Below, in pieces: positions 8,499-18,129 of a DNA stretch of 64,000 nucleotides. The stretch is from RGIG5579 sp045597125. Lineage in GTDB: Bacteria > Bacillota > Clostridia > Oscillospirales > SIG627. Within the stretch, counting starts at the first letter, position 1; every line of letters begins with the position of its first letter. The stretch covers positions 35,643 to 99,642 of the forward strand of contig JAZODR010000021.1 of assembly GCA_045597125.1 (NCBI GenBank), written 5' to 3'. The translations under genes and the position numbers were made by a program. Below the pieces are notes generated by a model. That model made no database searches and was not told where the DNA came from. It saw nothing but the letters and a program-made list of their open reading frames with translations.

Positions 8499-9782
8499 AT
8501 GGATCGAGAAAAATTACAGCGGATTTCCGTTCTTCCCGGTGTTCATTTGAATTTTGTGGAGAATGATCGTTATAAAACCAATTTTATTACGTTTGATTTT
8601 CTTACACCTTTGGACCGCGTGACTGCTTCGTACAACACGGTGCTTTCCCGTGTTTTGACCAGAGGATGTGAAAAATATCCCGATCAGATGACGCTGAACC
8701 GCGCATTGGACGAGCTTTATGATGCAACCCTTTCCTCGGATTCAATTAAGGTGGGCGAGTGGCATACGCTTTCTGTGACGCTGTCTCTTTTGGACAATGC
8801 TTTCACTTTTGATTCAAGGGATCTTTCCGAGGCGGGACTTGCACTTTTGAAAGAGGTGATTTTTCATCCTTATCTTCCCCAGGGTATTTTCTGTGAGGAA
8901 TATGTGAAGGGAGAAAAAAAACAGGCACTTCTTGAGATAGCTTCGCTGGTAAACAATAAGGCAAGATATGCAAAAGGGCGAATGATCGAGCATATGTGCA
9001 AGCTGGAGCCTTATTCTACTTGTGCCATCGGTACCCGTTCTGAAATCGGAAAGATTACGGCGGAAAGTCTTACCGCTTATTATAAACAATTTTTGAAGAC
9101 CTCTCAGATTGAGCTCTTTTTCGTGGGTCGCTTTGATCAGGAGAAAGTGAAAAAGCAGGTTGAAAAGCTATTTATTGGTTGTGACCGCGCTTTTGCGCCA
9201 CTACCGCCTCTCTCCATTCGCACCAAGGCACGCACGGTTAAGGAAATTACCGAGACGATGGATATTACCCAAGCAAATCTTTTGATGGGATTCCGCACTG
9301 CCTGTACCATTTACGATAAAACTTGGCGAGCAATGAGTCTGTATAATGCGGTTTTGGGAGGCTCTTTGACTTCTAAACTTTTCTGCGTTTTGCGCGAGAA
9401 AATGAGTTTATGCTATTCTATTTCCTCTACTCCCGATGCGCTGAAGGGGATTCTGTCTGTTTACGCGGGGATTGCTCCTGAGAATCGAGAGGTTGCCATT
9501 CGCGAAGTACTCAATCAGATGGAAGAGATTCGCAAGGGCAATATTACTTCCGAGGAGTTGGAGAATGCCCGCGGTGCGCTGGTTCATTCTTTACGGGGTT
9601 TGCAGGATAATCCTGCGGTGCTTGCAGATTGGTATTTGCCTCGCATTTTGACGGGTAATTTCCAGACACCCGATCAGATTGTTGCAGAACTTTTGGCATT
9701 GACTGTTCAGGACGTGGTGAAGGTGTCGGAGAATATTACGTTGGATACGGTTTATACCCTGACGGGAAAGGAGGAGCGGTGA
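8499..9782 (+). CDS. M16 family peptidase-like protein, YmfF type (no zinc motif)
   Basis: Insulinase/mitochondrial-processing-peptidase fold protein of 427 residues. It resembles YmfF, the non-catalytic member of the Firmicute YmfF/YmfH pair: the HxxEH zinc-binding motif expected near the N-terminus is missing, while the C-terminal half keeps the family pattern (LGGSLTSKLFCVLREKMSLCYSI). It probably forms a heterodimer with the next gene product, as M16B alpha/beta pairs do. The reading frame is open from 8469, but the ATG at 8499 has the better ribosome binding site and promoter spacing. Substrate unknown. Confidence 0.85.
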   Translation: MDREKLQRISVLPGVHLNFVENDRYKTNFITFDFLTPLDRVTASYNTVLSRVLTRGCEKYPDQMTLNRALDELYDATLSSDSIKVGEWHTLSVTLSLLDNAFTFDSRDLSEAGLALLKEVIFHPYLPQGIFCEEYVKGEKKQALLEIASLVNNKARYAKGRMIEHMCKLEPYSTCAIGTRSEIGKITAESLTAYYKQFLKTSQIELFFVGRFDQEKVKKQVEKLFIGCDRAFAPLPPLSIRTKARTVKEITETMDITQANLLMGFRTACTIYDKTWRAMSLYNAVLGGSLTSKLFCVLREKMSLCYSISSTPDALKGILSVYAGIAPENREVAIREVLNQMEEIRKGNITSEELENARGALVHSLRGLQDNPAVLADWYLPRILTGNFQTPDQIVAELLALTVQDVVKVSENITLDTVYTLTGKEER

Positions 9783-11080
9783 TGCGTTTTTATACTACGG
9801 AAAATGAGCGTCTTAAGGAAAAATATTATCGCGGAAAGCATGCTTCGGGGCTTGAGGTAGTTATTGTTCCCAAGGCTCATAAAAAGGCGTTTGCCTTATT
9901 TGGCACCCGTTACGGTTCGGTGCATCGTACCTTTAAGACGGACCGTGATTCGGATTTTGTTACCGTTCCTGATGGTATTGCTCATTTTCTGGAGCATAAA
10001 CTGTTTGAAAACGAAGACGGTAGCGATACCTTTGCTCAGTTTGCCGCTTTGGGAGCCAGCTGTAATGCTTTTACTTCTACGGAAATGACGGCATATCTTT
10101 TCTCTGCAACGGATTGGTACTATGAAAATCTTTCGGTTTTGCTCAAATTTGTCACGCAGCCGTATTTTACTCCCGAAACGGTAGAAAAGGAAATGGGTAT
10201 CATCGGGCAGGAGATTCGTATGTGCTATGATGAGCCTTTTCATCAGCTTTATTACGGACTTCTGGACGCGCTTTTCGTGAATCATAACGTAAAGGTGGAT
10301 ATTGCGGGGACGGAAGAAACCATTTCCCATATTACAAGTGATATTCTTTACCGCTGCTACAACACTTTTTATAATTTAAATAATATGCTTCTGGTTCTTT
10401 GCGGTCCTTGGGATAAGACAAAGGTGAAAGCGGTGCTGGATGCAGAACTGAAAAAGAGTGAAGCTTGTCGTATTCAGACTCGTTTTCCTTCGGAGCCCAA
10501 GCGAATCAACAAGAAAAAAGTAGTGAAGGAATTTCCCGTGGGAACGCCTTTGTTTGCCGTAGGAATGAAAGAAGACGATCTGAAAAAGCGTCGTAGTGCC
10601 GAGCAGACTTTGAAGCAGCAGGCACAGCACGAGATTCTCTCGGATATGCTTTTTGGAAAATCCAGTATTTTGTACAATGAATTGTATGATCAAGGATTCA
10701 TTGGCGATCGTTTCTCGCTGGAGTACAATTTATCTCAAAGTTACGGATATCTTTTGATTTTCGGAGAGAGCAGTCGTCCCGAAACGGTTTATAAGAGGAT
10801 CCGTGAAACGGTAAAGCGTGCCGCAGAGCTTGTAACACCTGAGGATTTTCAGCGTAGCCGTAAGGCGGTGTATGCCCGTGCAGTGCAGGACTGGAATTCT
10901 ACTACGGAAATTGCGGAGAATTTTATGGATTTTGCTTTTTCCGATACGGATATGCTTCTTTATCCTGATACAGTGGCAAGTGTTACCTTTGAGGATATCA
11001 AGAAGCGGATTGTCGATTCTTATCATCCCGCCAGACTGGTTCTGTCGGTTGTGAAAAAACCAAAGGAGGAAAAAAGATGA
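9782..11080 (+). CDS. M16 family zinc peptidase, YmfH type
   Basis: Catalytic partner of the upstream protein, 432 residues. The inverted zinc motif HxxEH is present in GIAHFLEHKLFE (about 64-75), followed by NAFTSTEMTAY, as in active M16 peptidases. The start ATG (9782) overlaps the upstream stop by one base (TGATG) and AGGAGG lies just before it, so the pair is translationally coupled. A GTG three bases earlier is possible. Family members act in the cytoplasm or at the membrane on peptides; the specific role is not known. Confidence 0.88.
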   Translation: MRFYTTENERLKEKYYRGKHASGLEVVIVPKAHKKAFALFGTRYGSVHRTFKTDRDSDFVTVPDGIAHFLEHKLFENEDGSDTFAQFAALGASCNAFTSTEMTAYLFSATDWYYENLSVLLKFVTQPYFTPETVEKEMGIIGQEIRMCYDEPFHQLYYGLLDALFVNHNVKVDIAGTEETISHITSDILYRCYNTFYNLNNMLLVLCGPWDKTKVKAVLDAELKKSEACRIQTRFPSEPKRINKKKVVKEFPVGTPLFAVGMKEDDLKKRRSAEQTLKQQAQHEILSDMLFGKSSILYNELYDQGFIGDRFSLEYNLSQSYGYLLIFGESSRPETVYKRIRETVKRAAELVTPEDFQRSRKAVYARAVQDWNSTTEIAENFMDFAFSDTDMLLYPDTVASVTFEDIKKRIVDSYHPARLVLSVVKKPKEEKR

Positions 11081-11946
11081 TTGCAAATACCACGATTGTA
11101 TCCTTTCCCGAATTGGGATGGGGGCCTTGGACCATAAACCGTTTTTTGGTGGAGGATTTGTTTGGAAAAATCAATATTGCTTGGTACGGCGTGATTATTT
11201 GCCTGGCAATGATTCTTGCCTGTACCATTGTTTTGCGCAATGCGGTGAAAAAGGAAAAGTTTAATATGGATTCCTTTTTGGATTACTTTATTTTTGCGAT
11301 TCCGATTGGTGTGATTGGTGCCAGAACCATGTATGTTCTGGCTAAATTTGAGGAGTATGATTCCTTTGGGGAAATGATTGCAATCTGGAATGGCGGACTT
11401 GCCATTTACGGCGGCGTTTTAGCGGGAATCGTAACGGTTCTTGTAATTGCTAGAATTAAAAAACAAAATCCCCTTGCTGTATTTGATGCCATTGTGCCCG
11501 GTCTTTTAATCGCTCAGTCTTTGGGACGCTGGGGCAATTTTATCAACGGCGAAGCTTATGGCGAGACTGTGACCCACGCTATGCCTTGGGGAATGGTGGT
11601 CAACGGTGTTGGCCCTGTACATCCTACTTTCCTGTATGAATCTATTATGACCTTTATCGGTTTTTGTCTTGCTCAGTTTTTAATTTACCGTTTGAAGAAA
11701 TCCCACGGTCAGGTATTTGCCTTTTATTTGATTTGGTACGGTACGGCAAGAACTTTGATTGAGGGACTGCGCGTAGATTCCTTGATGATCGGCCCTTTGC
11801 GTCTTGCACAGTGTATCGGCCTTGCTTCTGTTTTGGCGGGTATTGCTTTGTTTGTGATTTTAGGTCTGTATGGAAAGCCCAAAGAGGTTCTTGCAGAACA
11901 GAGCGAGGTAAAAGAAGAGGAGGAGAACCATGGCGATCAGAATTGA
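11077..11946 (+). CDS. lgt: Prolipoprotein diacylglyceryl transferase
   Basis: Integral membrane enzyme of 289 residues that transfers diacylglycerol from phosphatidylglycerol to the lipobox cysteine of prolipoproteins. It has the Lgt signature GRWGNFINGEAYG (about 150-162), HPTFLYES and several membrane segments. The start overlaps the previous stop (ATGA). Downstream genes in the same operon encode exported proteins, at least two with a lipobox, so the enzyme is made together with its substrates. The C-terminal tail is acidic (EVKEEEEN). Confidence 0.95.
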   Translation: MIANTTIVSFPELGWGPWTINRFLVEDLFGKINIAWYGVIICLAMILACTIVLRNAVKKEKFNMDSFLDYFIFAIPIGVIGARTMYVLAKFEEYDSFGEMIAIWNGGLAIYGGVLAGIVTVLVIARIKKQNPLAVFDAIVPGLLIAQSLGRWGNFINGEAYGETVTHAMPWGMVVNGVGPVHPTFLYESIMTFIGFCLAQFLIYRLKKSHGQVFAFYLIWYGTARTLIEGLRVDSLMIGPLRLAQCIGLASVLAGIALFVILGLYGKPKEVLAEQSEVKEEEENHGDQN

Positions 11947-12784
11947 TGGAAAACTTACTTCTGTAAAGCGCAGAGAAAAGATGCTTGCTGAAACGGAAGA
12001 GCTCATTCGAGAAATGGGTGTTCGTCCCGGTCTGGCGGTGATATTGGTTGGAGATGATCCCGCCTCCGCTATTTACGTGAAGAATAAGAAGAAGGGTTGC
12101 GAGGAACTTGGTTTCTTGTCACGTGAATATCGTCTTCCTGCAGAAACATCCGAGGAGGAATTGCTCTCTTTGATTGATACGCTCAATGGAGATTCCCAGA
12201 TTCACGGTATTTTGGTACAGCTTCCTGTACCCAAGCACATTGACGATAAAAAGGTAATTGCCCGCATTGCCCCTGAAAAGGATGTAGATGCTTTTGGCTT
12301 TGAGAATGTGGGCAGAATTATGACCGGTGATTTTGACTTTGTTCCTTGTACCCCTGCGGGAATTATGGTACTTCTGGAGGAATATGGCATTGATCCTGCG
12401 GGTAAGCGCGCAGTGGTCATCGGACGAAGTAATATCGTGGGTAAGCCTATGGCAATGCTTCTGCTCCATAAAAATGCAACGGTGACTGTTTGTCATTCCA
12501 GAACGGAGAATCTTGCTGAGATCTGCCGAGAAGCGGATATTCTGGTTGCCGCTGTAGGGAAGGCGAATTTTGTGACGGCGGATATGGTAAAGCCCGGTGC
12601 GGTGGTGATTGACGTGGGAATGAACCGCGATGAAAAAGGACTTTGCGGTGACGTGGCATTTGCCCAGGTAGAGCCTAAGGCATCTTATATTACCCCTGTT
12701 CCCGGCGGTGTGGGTCCTATGACCATTACTATGTTGCTGCAAAACACTTTGACCAGCGCTCGTAAAGAGGCAAGGTCCAAATAA
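11930..12784 (+). CDS. folD: Bifunctional methylenetetrahydrofolate dehydrogenase / methenyltetrahydrofolate cyclohydrolase
   Basis: Cytosolic one-carbon enzyme of 284 residues that interconverts 5,10-methylene-, 5,10-methenyl- and 10-formyl-tetrahydrofolate. It shows the catalytic Y-x-x-x-K (YVKNKKKGC), VQLPVPKHID, GRSNIVGKPMAMLLL (NADP loop) and the C-terminal signature PGGVGPMTITMLL. The start overlaps lgt by 17 bp, indicating co-expression, although no functional link with lipoproteins is evident. Confidence 0.95.
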   Translation: MAIRIDGKLTSVKRREKMLAETEELIREMGVRPGLAVILVGDDPASAIYVKNKKKGCEELGFLSREYRLPAETSEEELLSLIDTLNGDSQIHGILVQLPVPKHIDDKKVIARIAPEKDVDAFGFENVGRIMTGDFDFVPCTPAGIMVLLEEYGIDPAGKRAVVIGRSNIVGKPMAMLLLHKNATVTVCHSRTENLAEICREADILVAAVGKANFVTADMVKPGAVVIDVGMNRDEKGLCGDVAFAQVEPKASYITPVPGGVGPMTITMLLQNTLTSARKEARSK

Positions 12785-12793
12785 GGAGAGCTG

Positions 12794-14014
12794 ATGAAAA
12801 AAAACATAGCTTTAACAGCACTGATTTTGGCTTTCGTGATGCTTCTGTCTTCTTGCGCACAGGAAGCTGCAGAGCCTACTACCGAAGCCGGTCAGGAAAC
12901 GGCATCCTTTCAAGGGCTGACCGATCAGGATCGAGAATATTTGAAAAACTATCTTTTAGACTATGAGGCAGGTAAAATAGAAGGAAAAATTCTTTTTGAT
13001 TATGAGGATTTTACCAAATTTATAAAGCCTTTTACATACAAAGGTCTTACTTATCCCGAAGATTCGATGATTCGGGTAGAGGTTACCGATGAGGAAGTGG
13101 ACGAGTATCTGACGCTGTTTTTCCTGGCGACACAGGTTTCCGATGAGCAGTATGAGACTCTTTCCGAAGGCGTGGTACAGAAATACGATTTGACCGTCAT
13201 TGATTTTCGCGGTGTGGTAGATGGTAAAGAATCGGAAAATGCCAGCGGAACCGATCAGGAGCTTATGATTGGAAGCGGTTCTTTTATTGATGGTTTTGAA
13301 AGCGGTCTTGTGGGAGCAAAAATCGGAGAAGAGGTTCGGCTTGATCTGAAATTTTCTCCTTATTACGGAGCAAAAGAGATGGCGGGGAAAGATGTTACCT
13401 TTTTTGTGACGGTGAAGAGTATTCAAAGGGCTGCCATTCCCGAGTTTTCGCTGGATGTAATCAATCAGTATCACGATACCGAGTTTAAGACGCTCGAGGA
13501 GACAAAGGCTTGGTTTAAGGAGGAACTTCAAGTACAGGCGAAACAAAATTCGTATTCTTCTTTATCTGCTTATTTGCAGGAAAAGATTCTTGCTGGTCTT
13601 GAGGTGATACAGTATCCTGATGATGAATTGGAGCATTTTTCTTCTTTGTATCTGCTTCGGCATGAAATGGCAAAAGCAGATGCCGATTGGGAGACATATT
13701 GCTCGGAAAATCTGGGAATTTCTTATGAACAGCTTCAGGAAGAGGCGCAAACGTATGCCAAAGAGCAGATAAAGCCTCTTTTAATGATGTACTATATTGA
13801 AAAGGAAGAAGGACTGTCTTGTACCACTGCTCAGCTTGGCGCTTTTATTGAAGGCTTTTATACATCGCAGAATACCGATGGTTATTATTCAAAGCTGGAG
13901 GATATGATCAAGGATTGCGCCGAGTTTTACGGTGCGGACTTTTTTGAGCAGCAGGTAATCGGTGCTATGGCATCGGAAAAAATTATTGAATACGCAGTGA
14001 AAGAGGCTGTATGA
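12794..14014 (+). CDS. Trigger-factor-like lipoprotein with FKBP domain (first of three)
   Basis: Exported lipoprotein of 406 residues. A signal peptide ends in the lipobox LLSSC (Cys about 21). The middle carries a trigger-factor-type FKBP domain (about 130-215: IGSGSFIDGFESGLVGAKIGEE, then AGKDVTFFVTVKSI). The C-terminal half is mostly helical, like the trigger-factor chaperone arms. It would act as a peptidyl-prolyl isomerase or chaperone on the outer face of the membrane, comparable in role to PrsA. It starts nine bases after folD. Family clear; role inferred. Confidence 0.82.
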   Translation: MKKNIALTALILAFVMLLSSCAQEAAEPTTEAGQETASFQGLTDQDREYLKNYLLDYEAGKIEGKILFDYEDFTKFIKPFTYKGLTYPEDSMIRVEVTDEEVDEYLTLFFLATQVSDEQYETLSEGVVQKYDLTVIDFRGVVDGKESENASGTDQELMIGSGSFIDGFESGLVGAKIGEEVRLDLKFSPYYGAKEMAGKDVTFFVTVKSIQRAAIPEFSLDVINQYHDTEFKTLEETKAWFKEELQVQAKQNSYSSLSAYLQEKILAGLEVIQYPDDELEHFSSLYLLRHEMAKADADWETYCSENLGISYEQLQEEAQTYAKEQIKPLLMMYYIEKEEGLSCTTAQLGAFIEGFYTSQNTDGYYSKLEDMIKDCAEFYGADFFEQQVIGAMASEKIIEYAVKEAV

Positions 14015-15120
14015 GATATTTTAAAATGACTCTCGCTTTGCTTGTTGTTTTTGCTTGTGTGATGCTGGGTGCCGATCAATTGGTAAGCAAGGCCCCTATC
14101 CCCTCTGATTCCGCAGAGCCGGACGAGACGCAGGCATATCAATATGACTTTTCCGAATATTTGACAATGGGGGATATCACTGCAGTTCAAGCAGAGTTTG
14201 ATGATCCTACGGTATGCACGGATAAGGAAGTGGATGCGGCGGTGTTTCAAATTCTTTTAAAGAATGCGAAATTTGAAGAAAAAAATCCGAAGCAGAGAGC
14301 GGAACGTTACAATCGGGTAACGGTAGATCTTGCGGTTTTGCAAAATGGTCAGGCGCTTTCTGATTATAGTCAGATAAATTACGAGATTGTTATCGGCTTG
14401 AGCACTGACGATGGACGAAATACAGTTTTGGGTGAAGCACTCATGGGCTCTGCCGTAGGGGAAGTGTGCACAGCGGATTATACCTATCCCGATGAAATTG
14501 GGGAAGGCGGTCTGAAAGGACAAAGCGTGGTGCTTTCCGCTACGGTGAAGAAAATCGAAAAGCAGATTATTCCTGAACTGATTGATACAACGGTGGCTGA
14601 GATTTCGGGTGATACCTTTGCAACGGTACAGGAATTTCGCGAGGCTGTACGGCAGGATCTTTTGCGGGAAAAAGAGATGGCAAAGGCACAGGCGGTATGG
14701 CTTGTTATTAAGCGGGATGCTATCGTGCGCCGTTTCCCCGAGCGGGAACTGCAGGAAACGATAGAAATGTTCAAGCAGAGTTATATCCAGCTTGCTGCGC
14801 GTTTTGAATTGAGTTTGGAGCAGCTGGTGACGGTCTATATGGAATCGGATATGGAAACCTTTGAGGCGGATGCAAGAGAGTATGCCGAAGAAAAGGTAAA
14901 GAACGATATGATAATGACTCAATTGGTTCGATTGCAGAATATGACCTTGACCGATGAGGAGTACCTTGCGGGAGCGAAAGCGTATTTTGAAAAAGAAGAG
15001 AGCGATTTTGGCTCCTTTGAGGAGTTTTTGGAATATTACACCGAGGAAAATTTGCGTCGCGAGATTTTGTGGGACAAGGCCCTCAAGGCAGTAGTGGATC
15101 GCGCGGTGCGAATTGGATAA
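14011..15120 (+). CDS. Trigger-factor-like exported protein (second of three, no clear lipobox)
   Basis: Paralogue of the flanking genes, 369 residues. The N-terminus has a hydrophobic segment (about 5-20) but no convincing lipobox: its only cysteine there lies inside the hydrophobic core, so a signal anchor or ordinary cleavage is more likely. The region corresponding to the FKBP domain is degenerate (IVIGLSTDDG, then LKGQSVVLSATVKKIEKQIIPEL), suggesting chaperone rather than isomerase activity. A helical C-terminal half follows. The start overlaps the previous stop by four bases. Confidence 0.72.
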   Translation: MRYFKMTLALLVVFACVMLGADQLVSKAPIPSDSAEPDETQAYQYDFSEYLTMGDITAVQAEFDDPTVCTDKEVDAAVFQILLKNAKFEEKNPKQRAERYNRVTVDLAVLQNGQALSDYSQINYEIVIGLSTDDGRNTVLGEALMGSAVGEVCTADYTYPDEIGEGGLKGQSVVLSATVKKIEKQIIPELIDTTVAEISGDTFATVQEFREAVRQDLLREKEMAKAQAVWLVIKRDAIVRRFPERELQETIEMFKQSYIQLAARFELSLEQLVTVYMESDMETFEADAREYAEEKVKNDMIMTQLVRLQNMTLTDEEYLAGAKAYFEKEESDFGSFEEFLEYYTEENLRREILWDKALKAVVDRAVRIG

Positions 15121-15132
15121 GGAAGGTTTTTT

Positions 15133-16206
15133 ATGAAAAAATGGATTGGATTCGTTTCTCTTGTATTGGCATTGCTTCTGTTTTTGGGTGCTTGCGGTAA
15201 GGAAGACGGGATTCGTTATAACTACGATTTGGCAGAATATGTGGAGATTGGAGATGTTCACAACATTAAGGCTCCTTATGCAGATCCAAATGTTTGTACA
15301 GACTCTGAGATTGACTATGCCATTCATCAGATTATGCTCACTTACGCGGAATTTACCGCTAAAGAAGAGGACTCTGTAATTCAATTGTATGATAAAGCGG
15401 TAGTGGATTACAAAATTTTCCAAAACGGTCAGGAGATAGAGGAGTTCAGTCATTCCGAGTACGGGATTGTGGCGGGTTATGATGCCAACGGCGATCTTGA
15501 TACGGCTCTTATAAAAGAACTTATGGGCAAAAAGGTGGGGGATACTTGCAAGGTGGAGTACACATTTCCCACTGACGTTTCTCTCGGTTCTTGGGCAGGT
15601 GCGACGGTAGAATGTCAAGGCACGGTGCTGGGTATTTATCGTGCTTCGGTTCCTGAGTGTACCGATGAATTTGTGCAAAGAATTGAAAAATTGCAGTTTA
15701 CAACGGTGCAGGAATTCCGCGATCAGCTGAAACTTGATATTATGTCACAAAAACAGGAAGCGAAAAAACAGCTTGTTCTGGATGCTTTTATTTCAGGGGT
15801 TAAGGTGAAGAAGTATCCTGATGCGGAAGTAAAGGATTACGTAGAGGATTATATTACCGATTTAAAGACAATGGCAGACGAAATGCAAATGGAATATGTC
15901 GATTACTTAAAAGAGTATATGCAGGCTACTGAGGACCAGATCAATGATATTGCCTTAGAGGATGCCCGTCGCCGGGTGAAAAATGATATGGCTTGTATCC
16001 AGGCCTCCCGCATTCTGCAGGTGACATTTAGCCAAGAGGAATATAAAAAACGTTTGCAGGGATATTATGAGCAGGAGGCGGATAAATTTGCCTCTGCAGA
16101 AGAATTTGAGATTCATTATACCAGACCCTTTATGGAGGATTGTATCCGTTGGGATATTGCTTTTGAAGGGATGGTAGATAGTGCCGTTTCTACTTTGGAG
16201 CAATAA
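15133..16206 (+). CDS. Trigger-factor-like lipoprotein (third of three)
   Basis: Lipoprotein of 357 residues with a clear lipobox (LFLGAC, Cys about 21). It is closest to the second paralogue: DLAEYVEIGDVHNIKAPYADPNVCTDSEID matches DFSEYLTMGD...DDPTVCTDKEVD there, allowing for insertions. The FKBP-like region is again degenerate, and the helical C-terminal part is retained. AAGGAAGG precedes the start. It is the last gene of the seven-gene operon; the hairpin behind it is oriented for the opposite strand. Confidence 0.72.
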   Translation: MKKWIGFVSLVLALLLFLGACGKEDGIRYNYDLAEYVEIGDVHNIKAPYADPNVCTDSEIDYAIHQIMLTYAEFTAKEEDSVIQLYDKAVVDYKIFQNGQEIEEFSHSEYGIVAGYDANGDLDTALIKELMGKKVGDTCKVEYTFPTDVSLGSWAGATVECQGTVLGIYRASVPECTDEFVQRIEKLQFTTVQEFRDQLKLDIMSQKQEAKKQLVLDAFISGVKVKKYPDAEVKDYVEDYITDLKTMADEMQMEYVDYLKEYMQATEDQINDIALEDARRRVKNDMACIQASRILQVTFSQEEYKKRLQGYYEQEADKFASAEEFEIHYTRPFMEDCIRWDIAFEGMVDSAVSTLEQ

Positions 16207-16228
16207 AAAAGCCCCACGAAAGTGGGGC
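16205..16228 (-). terminator. Intrinsic terminator of the LysR-type regulator gene
   Basis: Stem GCCCCAC/GTGGGGC (16211-16228) is followed by six T residues only on the minus strand (16210-16205). On the plus strand it has no T-run and would be a weak stop for the upstream operon. Confidence 0.75.
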
Positions 16229-16234
16229 AAGGGA

Positions 16235-17110
16235 TTATAATTTTTCCTGACAAAGTGCCAAAAAGTTTTTAGTGGCTTTGGATTGAAAACTGTTTTTCAT
16301 TGTTACTATGGCGCGCTGGGTAGTCAGCTCTCGACTGTCGATGATTTTATAGGCGAGTTTTTTGCGGCAGAAGGAAAGGCTGTTTTCGGGAACGATGGCA
16401 ATTCCCAGACCCGCCTCTGCCCAGTTCAGATTCAAGGTGAGCTGCTTATTTCTTGCACGGATATTGGGGCGGAATAATTCTTGCGCACACAACGTATTGA
16501 ACATATCCTCGTAGCGACGGATGATAAGAATGGGTTTATCTTTCAGATCGTGAAGAGAAATTACCTGATCTTCTTTTTCAAAGGAGAATACCTCGGGATC
16601 GTACGCGCAGACCAGTCGTTCGTCGCTGATGTAAAATACGTCCATTTCGGGGCTGATGGGGCAGGGAGTGCTGACTACGCCAATATCTGCAGAGCCATTC
16701 TCCAGAAGATGGAGAATGTCCTCGGACTCTTTTTCCAGAATCTCGTAGGTAATCAGGGGATACTGCTTGGTAAAGAGCGGAATAATCTCTTGCAGTAAAT
16801 TGATTTCTCCCGATTGAATGGTAGCAATTTTCAGACAGCCCAACTCTCCTGTGCAGGTGTCGGAAATCTCGCTGAGCATGGCATTTTCCAGAAGGATGAT
16901 TTTTTTGGCTCGCTCATAAAACAGTTTTCCCGCATCGGTCAGCCGTTGGTGGCGGGAATTACGCTCGATGAGAGTGGTATTCAATCCTTTTTCTAAAGCT
17001 TTCAGTTGATTGGAGAGGGCAGGCTGGGCAATAAAAAGCTTTTTGGACGCAGAGGTCAAGGAGCCTGAATCCACGATTTCCACAAAATTACGCAGGGTTT
17101 TAATATCCAT
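16235..17110 (-). CDS. LysR family transcriptional regulator
   Basis: DNA-binding regulator of 291 residues with the N-terminal winged helix-turn-helix (MDIKTLRNFVEIVDSGSLT, then FIAQPALSNQLKALE) and a C-terminal substrate-binding-like effector domain. It is divergent from the YitT family gene across a 124-bp A/T-rich gap, the usual arrangement for a LysR target, so that membrane protein may be its regulated gene. The inducer is unknown. Confidence 0.9.
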   Translation of the reverse strand: MDIKTLRNFVEIVDSGSLTSASKKLFIAQPALSNQLKALEKGLNTTLIERNSRHQRLTDAGKLFYERAKKIILLENAMLSEISDTCTGELGCLKIATIQSGEINLLQEIIPLFTKQYPLITYEILEKESEDILHLLENGSADIGVVSTPCPISPEMDVFYISDERLVCAYDPEVFSFEKEDQVISLHDLKDKPILIIRRYEDMFNTLCAQELFRPNIRARNKQLTLNLNWAEAGLGIAIVPENSLSFCRKKLAYKIIDSRELTTQRAIVTMKNSFQSKATKNFLALCQEKL

Positions 17111-17234
17111 GATAATTACCTATTTCCTTTCGTTATAGGAAAAATGAAAAATATTAAAAATCATTATAGATTCAGTATATACTAAAAAATAAAAAAAATC
17201 AAGATAAATTTTAAATTTGGAGTGAGGCATCGAA

Positions 17235-18098
17235 ATGAGGCGAAAAAACATAATGGTTTCCTATGGGGTGATTTTGGCGATGGCGTGTTTGATGGCGCTG
17301 AATTATCGCATTTTGATCTTGGAAAACGCCTTTGCTCCGGCAGGGCTGAACGGCATAGCCACTATGATTCAGTATAAACTGAATTTCAGCGTAGGGTATA
17401 TGAGTCTTTTGATTAACGTTCCTCTTTGCGTGGTTGCATTTTTCTTTGTGGATCGGGATTATGCGATGAAAAGTCTTGCTTTTTCTGTTTCCTTTTCTTT
17501 GTTTTTGCTTTTGTTTCAATATGGTATTGATTTGGAGAATTTTGTGTATAAAACTTCCAGCAGCACTATTTTGGCTCCTCTGACGGCGGGTGTAATCAAT
17601 GGTTTTATTTACGGGAATGTAATTCGCTCCAACGGTTCTACCGGCGGGACGGATATTGTAGCTGCTTGTGTTCACGAAAAGAAGCCGGAAATGAATTTGG
17701 TGTGGATTATTTTTGGCATGAATTGCGCGGTGGCGGGCGCTTCTTACTTTGTGTATGATCATAAGCTTGAGCCTGTCATTTTGTGTATTCTTTATTCCTT
17801 TTTGACCAGCAAGGTCAGTGACTCTATTTTGCGCGGCGGTAAGGAGCAGCTGAAGTTTGAGATTATTACCAAGAGCCATGGGGAAATGAGTCGCGAGATT
17901 ATGGAAAAGCTTCATCACGGCGTAACGGTCATACCTGCCAAGGGAATGTATTCGGGCTCGGATCTTAGCATGGTGGTTTGTATTATCAATAAGCATCAGA
18001 TCGCAAAGCTTCGCACCATTATTGATTCTTACCCCGGTTCCTTTGCTAATGTAACTCAGGCAAATGAAATATTTGGTAATTTTAAGACTGTTAAATAA
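17235..18098 (+). CDS. YitT family membrane protein (DUF161/DUF2179)
   Basis: Membrane protein of 287 residues with about five to six hydrophobic segments in the first 190 residues, the motif GSTGGTDIVA, and a C-terminal soluble DUF2179 domain (FEIITKS, then GMYSGSDLSMVVCII, NVTQANEIFGNF). Function of the family is not established; transport is often assumed. GGAGTGAGG lies before the ATG. It is a single gene, divergent from the LysR gene and closed by a strong terminator. Confidence 0.85.
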   Translation: MRRKNIMVSYGVILAMACLMALNYRILILENAFAPAGLNGIATMIQYKLNFSVGYMSLLINVPLCVVAFFFVDRDYAMKSLAFSVSFSLFLLLFQYGIDLENFVYKTSSSTILAPLTAGVINGFIYGNVIRSNGSTGGTDIVAACVHEKKPEMNLVWIIFGMNCAVAGASYFVYDHKLEPVILCILYSFLTSKVSDSILRGGKEQLKFEIITKSHGEMSREIMEKLHHGVTVIPAKGMYSGSDLSMVVCIINKHQIAKLRTIIDSYPGSFANVTQANEIFGNFKTVK

Positions 18099-18129
18099 AG
18101 GGCTGAAAAACAGCCCTTTATTTTTTTTG
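18097..18129 (+). terminator. Intrinsic terminator isolating the capsid gene block
   Basis: A perfect 9-bp stem (18097-18105 with 18111-18119) is followed by nine T residues. It overlaps the yitT-like stop codon and ends where the capsid-block operator begins, so the phage-like genes need their own promoter. Confidence 0.88.

Noticed and set aside
14257..15678. 473-codon minus frame opposite the trigger-factor-like genes
   Set aside because: Shadow across two real genes; no homologous pattern or ribosome site.
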